10,151 nt of DNA. It comes from Gammaproteobacteria bacterium (GTDB lineage: Bacteria > Pseudomonadota > Gammaproteobacteria > S144-34). Shown here in pieces: positions 6,241 to 10,151 of the stretch. The stretch covers positions 1-10,151 of the forward strand of contig WFOW01000105.1 of assembly GCA_015487895.1 (NCBI GenBank). Reading direction: 5' to 3'. The position numbers and the translations under genes were made by a program. Under the pieces are notes generated by a model. It did not search any database, was not told the origin of the DNA, and saw only the letters and a list, made by a program, of their open reading frames with translations. Position 1 is the first letter of the stretch; the number at the start of each line of letters is the position of its first letter.

Positions 6241-9200
6241 GCCCCGGCCTCCTCGGGCTGGGCGGCCCCGGCCGGCGCCGGCGCGATCGCCTCCAGGAGC
6301 GCCGCCACCGCCGCGATGCGCGCCTCCTCGCCCTCGAGCGCCGCCTCGAAGCGCAGCTCGCGCTGCCCGTCGAGGCGGTAGCGGCCGGGCTCGCCCTGCA
6401 CCAGCGCCACCAGGCGCGCCGGGTCGATGCGCGGCGCCTCGCCGAAGACCAGGCGGCCGCCGCGCGGGCCGGCCTCGACGCGCTGGATGCCGAGCGCCTC
6501 GGCGCGCCGCCGCAGGGCGGTGAGCTCGAGCAGGTGGCGCAGCGGGCGGGGCAGGGGGCCGAAGCGGTCGACGAGCTCGGCCTCGAGCTCGCGCAGCGCC
6601 GCGCGGTCCGCGGCGCCGGCGATGCGCTTGTAGAGCACCAGGCGGGCGTCCACGTCCGGGAGGTAGTCCTCCGGGATGAGGGCGGCGAGGCCGAGGTCCA
6701 CCTCGACCCCGCCCTCGGCGGAGAGGTCCTCGGGCGGCAGGCGCCCGGCCTTGAGGGCCGCGACCGCGCGCTCGAGCATCTCCATGTAGAGGCCGAAGCC
6801 GACCTCCTGGATGTGACCGCTCTGGGCCTCGCCGAGCAGCTCGCCCGCGCCGCGGATCTCGAGGTCGTGCGTGGCGAGGGTGAAGCCGGCGCCGAGCTCG
6901 TCGAGCGACTCGATGGCCTCGATGCGCTTGACCGCGTCGGCGGTCATGAGCTCGCGCGGCGGCAGCACCAGGTAGCAGTAGGCGCGGTGGTGCGAGCGCC
7001 CGACGCGCCCGCGGAGCTGGTGGAGCTGCGCGAGGCCGAAGCGGTCGGCGCGCTCGATGATCATGGTGTTGGCGCTCGGCACGTCGATGCCGCTCTCGAT
7101 GATGGTGGTGCACACCAGCACGTTGAAGCGCTGGTGGTAGAAGTCGAGCATGACCTGCTCGAGCTCGCGCTCGCGCATCTGGCCGTGGGCGACGCGCACG
7201 CTCGCCTCCGGCACCAGCTCGCGCACGCGGCGCGCCGCGCGCTCGATGCTCTCGACCTCGTTGTGCACGTAGTAGACCTGGCCCCCGCGGCGGATCTCGC
7301 GCAGGCAGGCCTCGCGGATCAGGCCCGGCTCCCAGGCGCACAGCAGCGTCTTCACGGCCATGCGCCCCGGCGGCGGCGTGGCGATGATGCTGAGGTCGCG
7401 CAGCCCCGCGAGCGCCATGTTGAGCGTGCGCGGGATGGGCGTGGCGGTGAGGGTGAGCACGTCGACCTCGGCGCGCAGCGCCTTGAGGCGCTCCTTGTGG
7501 CGCACGCCGAAGCGGTGCTCCTCGTCGACGATGACCAGCCCCAGGTCCTTGAAGCGCACGCCCTTCTGCAGCAGGCGGTGGGTGCCGACGACGACGTCCA
7601 CGCGCCCCGCGGCGAGGTCGGCGAGCACGGCCTCCTGCTCCTTGCGCGAGCGCAGGCGCGACAGCGCCGCCACGCGCACGGGCCAGTCGGCGAAGCGGTC
7701 GAGGAAGTTCTGGTGGTGCTGCTGGGCGAGCAGCGTGGTGGGCACCAGCACCGCCACCTGCGCGCCGCTCATGGCCACCACGAAGGCCGCGCGCAGGGCG
7801 ACCTCGGTCTTGCCGAAGCCGACGTCGCCGCACACCACGCGGTCCATGGGGCGGGGCGCGGCGAGGTCGGCGAGCACGGCCTCGATCGCCGCCTGCTGGT
7901 CCGGGGTCTCCTCGAAGGGGAATGCCTCGGCGAAGGCGGCGTAGGTGGCCGGATCGACGCGGAAGCTGCGCCCGGGGCGGGCCGCGCGCCGGGCGTGGAT
8001 CTCGAGCAGCTCCGCGGCGACGTCGCGCGCGCGCTTCGCCGCGCGCCGGCGCGCGCGCCGCCACTGCTCGCCGCCGAGGCGGTGGAGCGGGGCGGCCTCG
8101 TCGGCGGCGCCGGTGTAGCGGCTCACCAGGTGCAGGGAGGCGACCGGCACGTAGATGCGGTCGCCGCCCGCGTACTCGATGACCAGGAACTCCTGCTCGA
8201 CGCCGTCGAGCGTGAGGCGCTCGAGGCCGCGGTAGCGGCCCACGCCGTGGTCGACGTGCACCACGGGCGCGCCGGGGCGCAGGTCCGTGAGGTCGCGGAC
8301 GACGGCCTCGGGGTCGCGCGCGGCGCGCCGGCGGCGCGGGCGCGCGCGCTCGCCGAGGAGCTGCGCCTCGGTCACCACGGCCAGCGCCGGCTCCTCCAGC
8401 ACCAGGCCCTCGTCCACCGGCACCACGCCGAGGGCGAGCGGCGCATCGCCCTCCAGGAAGGCCTGCCAGCCCTCCACGGGCCGGGGGCGGATGCCGTGGT
8501 CGGCGAGCAGCCCGCGCAGCACCTCGCGCCGCCCCGGGGTCTCGGCCGCGAACAGCACCCGCCCCCGGAAGGTCTCCAGGAAGCGCCGCAGCGCCGCCGC
8601 GGGCTCCCTGGCGCGGGCGCGCACGCGCAGCTCCGGCGGCGCCGCGGTGGCGAAGTCCGCCGCCCCCGGCGCGTGCCGCTCGGCGCGGCGCGCCTCGATG
8701 CGCGGGTGCGCCGCGCGGCGGCGTGCCGCCTCCTCCGGCGGCAGGTAGAGCGCCTCGGGCTCGAGGGCGGGGCGCTCCGGGTCGCGCCGGCGCGTCTCGT
8801 AGCGCTCCCCGAGCTCGGCCCAGAAGCGCTCGGCGGCCTCCGCGGCGCCCTCGAGCTCGACGAAGACCGCCCCTTCCGGCAGGTAGTCGAACAGCGTCAC
8901 GGTGCGCTCGAAGAACAGCGGCAGGTAGTACTCGACCCCGCCCGGCGCCAGCCCGCGGCTCACGTCGCGGTAGATCACGCTCTGGCGCGGGTCGCCCTCG
9001 AAGCGTTCGCGGTAGCGGCGGCGGAAGGCCGCGATCGCCTCCTCGTCGAGGGGGAACTCGCGCGCCGGCAGCAGCCGCACCGCCTCGACGCGCTCCACCG
9101 AGCGCTGCGTCTCGGGGTCGAAGGTGCGGATGGACTCGATCTCGTCGTCGAAGAGATCGAGACGGTAGGGCCGCGGGGCGCCGGCCGGGAACAGGTCGAG

Positions 9201-9737
9201 CACCGCGCCGCGCACCGCGTACTCGCCGTGCTCGCCCACCTCCGGCACGGCGCGGTAGCCGGCCGCCTCCAGACGCGCCCGGAAGGCGGCGACGTCGAGG
9301 CGCTCGCCGACCTCGAGGCTCAGGGTGCGCGCCTCCACGTACTCCGGCGGGGCCAGGCGCTGCAGGAGGGTCGCCGCCGGCACCACCAGCACCCCCGCCC
9401 GCACCCGCGGCAGGCGCGAGAGGGTCTCCAGGCGCCGCGAGACGCTGTCGGGGTGCGGCGGGACGGGATCGTAGGGCAGCGTCTCCCAGTCCGGGAAGTC
9501 CAGCACCGGGAGCCCCGGCGGGGCGAGGGCGCGCACCGCGCGCCCGAGGCGTTCGGCCGTGCCCGCGTCCGGCGCGATCACCACCAGCAGGCGCCCGTGG
9601 CGGGCCGCGGCGCGGGCGAGGGCGAGCGGCAGCGCCGCTCCGTAGAGCCGCCCCCAGCGCAGGGGCGCGCCCGGGCCCTCGGGCACGGGCGGCTCGAGGA
9701 CGCTGGCAAGTCTGGCCTCGCGCGTGAGATCGTCCAT
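6237..9737 (-). CDS. mfd: Transcription-repair coupling factor Mfd
   Basis: ATP-dependent DNA translocase that removes RNA polymerase stalled at DNA lesions and recruits UvrA for nucleotide excision repair. The protein has 1166 residues (E. coli 1148) and looks complete. The UvrB-like, UvrA-recruiting region is residues 1 to about 330, with DFPDWETLPYDPVPPH and GEYAVRGAVLDLFP visible. The RNA-polymerase interaction domain begins near 485, with VHVDHGVGRYRGL from 493 and ...GDRIYVPVASLHLVSRY after it. The translocase follows, with Walker A GDVGFGKT (637-644), DEEH (738-741), TLTATPIPRTL near 762-772 and QLRGRVGRSHHRAYCY near 905-920. The C-terminal domain includes ALIPEDYLPDVDARLVLYKRIA near 1015-1036. 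ATG 9737 matches the family N-terminus but has no Shine-Dalgarno; a GC hairpin sits there instead. It is the first gene of the operon with csiV and mtnP. Confidence 0.98.
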   Translation of the reverse strand: MDDLTREARLASVLEPPVPEGPGAPLRWGRLYGAALPLALARAAARHGRLLVVIAPDAGTAERLGRAVRALAPPGLPVLDFPDWETLPYDPVPPHPDSVSRRLETLSRLPRVRAGVLVVPAATLLQRLAPPEYVEARTLSLEVGERLDVAAFRARLEAAGYRAVPEVGEHGEYAVRGAVLDLFPAGAPRPYRLDLFDDEIESIRTFDPETQRSVERVEAVRLLPAREFPLDEEAIAAFRRRYRERFEGDPRQSVIYRDVSRGLAPGGVEYYLPLFFERTVTLFDYLPEGAVFVELEGAAEAAERFWAELGERYETRRRDPERPALEPEALYLPPEEAARRRAAHPRIEARRAERHAPGAADFATAAPPELRVRARAREPAAALRRFLETFRGRVLFAAETPGRREVLRGLLADHGIRPRPVEGWQAFLEGDAPLALGVVPVDEGLVLEEPALAVVTEAQLLGERARPRRRRAARDPEAVVRDLTDLRPGAPVVHVDHGVGRYRGLERLTLDGVEQEFLVIEYAGGDRIYVPVASLHLVSRYTGAADEAAPLHRLGGEQWRRARRRAAKRARDVAAELLEIHARRAARPGRSFRVDPATYAAFAEAFPFEETPDQQAAIEAVLADLAAPRPMDRVVCGDVGFGKTEVALRAAFVVAMSGAQVAVLVPTTLLAQQHHQNFLDRFADWPVRVAALSRLRSRKEQEAVLADLAAGRVDVVVGTHRLLQKGVRFKDLGLVIVDEEHRFGVRHKERLKALRAEVDVLTLTATPIPRTLNMALAGLRDLSIIATPPPGRMAVKTLLCAWEPGLIREACLREIRRGGQVYYVHNEVESIERAARRVRELVPEASVRVAHGQMRERELEQVMLDFYHQRFNVLVCTTIIESGIDVPSANTMIIERADRFGLAQLHQLRGRVGRSHHRAYCYLVLPPRELMTADAVKRIEAIESLDELGAGFTLATHDLEIRGAGELLGEAQSGHIQEVGFGLYMEMLERAVAALKAGRLPPEDLSAEGGVEVDLGLAALIPEDYLPDVDARLVLYKRIAGAADRAALRELEAELVDRFGPLPRPLRHLLELTALRRRAEALGIQRVEAGPRGGRLVFGEAPRIDPARLVALVQGEPGRYRLDGQRELRFEAALEGEEARIAAVAALLEAIAPAPAGAAQPEEAGA

Positions 9738-9742
9738 GGCAA

Positions 9743-9758
9743 CGGGCGCACGCGCCCG
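9743..9758 (-). promoter_or_regulatory. GC hairpin in the mfd leader
   Basis: A near-perfect palindrome of 16 bases (CGGGCGC and GCGCCCG arms with two bases between) ends five bases before the mfd start codon. In the transcript it would occupy the place of the missing ribosome binding site. It may limit mfd translation, or be chance in a very GC-rich leader. Confidence 0.4.
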
Positions 9759-9788
9759 CTCCCGCGGGGCGGGCGGGCGGCTTCGCGC

Positions 9789-9794
9789 ATTGTA
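9789..9794 (-). promoter_or_regulatory. Probable -10 box of the mfd-csiV-mtnP promoter
   Basis: TACAAT on the minus strand, one base from the sigma-70 consensus, in the only AT-rich patch of the region (9788-9803). Transcription would start near 9781, giving a leader of about 44 nt. No good -35 box lies at 17 nt spacing (CACTCT at 9812-9817), and that position already touches the edge of the repeat array, so promoter strength may depend on repeat sequence or on an activator. Confidence 0.5.
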
Positions 9795-9814
9795 AAGGAA
9801 TCGTGCCTCGAAGA

Positions 9815-10078
9815 GTGGACGGGAGACGGGTTACGGGAGACGGGAAAGATCGAAAGGCCGCGCGCGAAGCGCGCACCGACCCTCGTCTCTCGCCGCCCGC
9901 CTCCCGCGGCTGCCAGTGCACGGGCGACGGGCTGCGGGAGACGGGAAAGACCAAAAGGCCGCGCCCGCTTCGCGGGAGTGCACGGGAGACGGGTTACGGG
10001 AGACGGGAAAGACCAAAAGGCCGCGCGTGAAGCGCGCACCGACCCTCGTCTCCCGGCTCTCGTCTCCCGCGGCTGCCA
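9815..10078. repeat. Array of 101-bp hairpin-forming repeats (A, shortened B, C)
   Basis: Three tandem units start with GTGSAC: A at 9815-9915 (101 bp), B at 9916-9977 (62 bp) and C at 9978-10078 (101 bp). A and C differ at 9 of 101 aligned positions. B matches C at 46 of its first 49 bases and then lacks the 3' arm. In C, CGGGAGACG at 9983-9991 and 9997-10005 pairs exactly with CGTCTCCCG at 10061-10069 and 10047-10055, with matched 5-base spacers. An inner hairpin has arms 10023-10028 and 10032-10037 around GAA. A keeps the fold with one wobble and one mismatch in the outer stems. The 5' part of each unit is made of seven-base units beginning CGGG. The six-frame translations here are repeat-derived; I see no gene. 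Confidence 0.88.
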
Positions 10079-10149
10079 GTGCACGGGAGACGGGTCACGG
10101 TGTACAGGCCACTGTAAACCGTAACCTGTAACCCGTAACCAGTACCCTG
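10079..10149. repeat. Partial fourth repeat unit fused to a heptad inverted repeat
   Basis: The fourth unit matches unit C at 21 of its first 22 bases (10079-10100) and then departs from it. From there 10085-10107 and 10112-10134 form arms of 23 bases with 18 matching pairs around a GCCA loop. The right arm continues to 10149 as minus-strand seven-base units, with CTG, CCG, CTG, CCG, CAG and CTG at 10112, 10119, 10126, 10133, 10140 and 10147, exactly seven apart. Sample minus-strand units are CGGTTTA (10115-10121) and CAGGTTA (10122-10128). CAGGTTA also occurs in the plus strand at 1806. The element may continue past the window. Confidence 0.7.
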
Positions 10150-10151
10150 CC

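Noticed and set aside
6241..9954. Minus-strand frame running open upstream of csiV for more than 1200 codons
   Set aside because: Only the last 262 codons (from GTG 6240, with ribosome binding site and signal peptide) resemble a protein. The rest is an out-of-frame reading of mfd.
6534..10124. Open frame of 1196 codons on the plus strand, antisense to mfd
   Set aside because: It mirrors mfd codon by codon and is rich in Arg, Ala, Gly, His and Glu with no domain. Long antisense open frames are expected at this G+C because stop codons are rare.
9803..10131. Short open frames in the repeat region
   Set aside because: Their peptides repeat the array (RETGKTKRP and similar) and differ only by copy. 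No ribosome binding site or family resemblance supports translation.
9815..10149. CRISPR array
   Set aside because: Units are contiguous near-identical 101- and 62-bp copies with no unique spacers of constant length, and no cas gene is present.

Overview
The window is about three-quarters G+C, tightly packed, and reads as chromosomal DNA of a high-GC gammaproteobacterium. The combination of mfd, a CsiV-family gene, a methylthioinosine-type phosphorylase, nagZ and an hpt-type phosphoribosyltransferase points there. A small DsrE-superfamily gene would suit a sulfur-oxidising lineage such as the Ectothiorhodospiraceae, but that placement is an inference.

Left half, plus strand: a 5'-truncated DppC/OppC-type ABC permease (2-757) runs with a 1-nt gap into nagZ (759-1805). 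An 84-nt repeat-like spacer follows, then an MscS-family channel (1895-3034). After a short gap comes a compact cluster of a DsrE-like protein (3120-3488), a hypoxanthine-type phosphoribosyltransferase (3500-4075) and an exported chalcone-isomerase-like protein (4023-4643).

Right half, minus strand: mfd (9737-6237), csiV-like (6240-5452) and mtnP (5431-4679) form an operon. csiV starts inside the mfd stop codon and mtnP follows 20 nt later. This operon converges on the plus-strand cluster, with only 35 nt between the stop codons. The phosphorylase is predicted to release hypoxanthine and Hpt to convert hypoxanthine to IMP, so the two convergent transcripts probably carry consecutive steps of purine salvage from methylthioadenosine.

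The region upstream of mfd (9738-10151) holds no gene. It contains a probable mfd promoter, a GC-rich leader hairpin, and an array of 101-bp repeats (one copy shortened to 62 bp) able to fold into large hairpins, followed by a further long hairpin.

The most unusual signal is a degenerate seven-base rhythm, roughly C-R-G-N-N-N-N. It occurs in three of the four intergenic spaces that could hold it (nagZ/mscS, the convergent junction, and upstream of mfd). Each time it is arranged as opposite-strand arms facing each other, and at three gene ends it begins at or across the stop codon. I do not recognise it as a named repeat family. Apart from this the window is ordinary housekeeping content; I see no phage, insertion sequence, CRISPR array, tRNA or rRNA.
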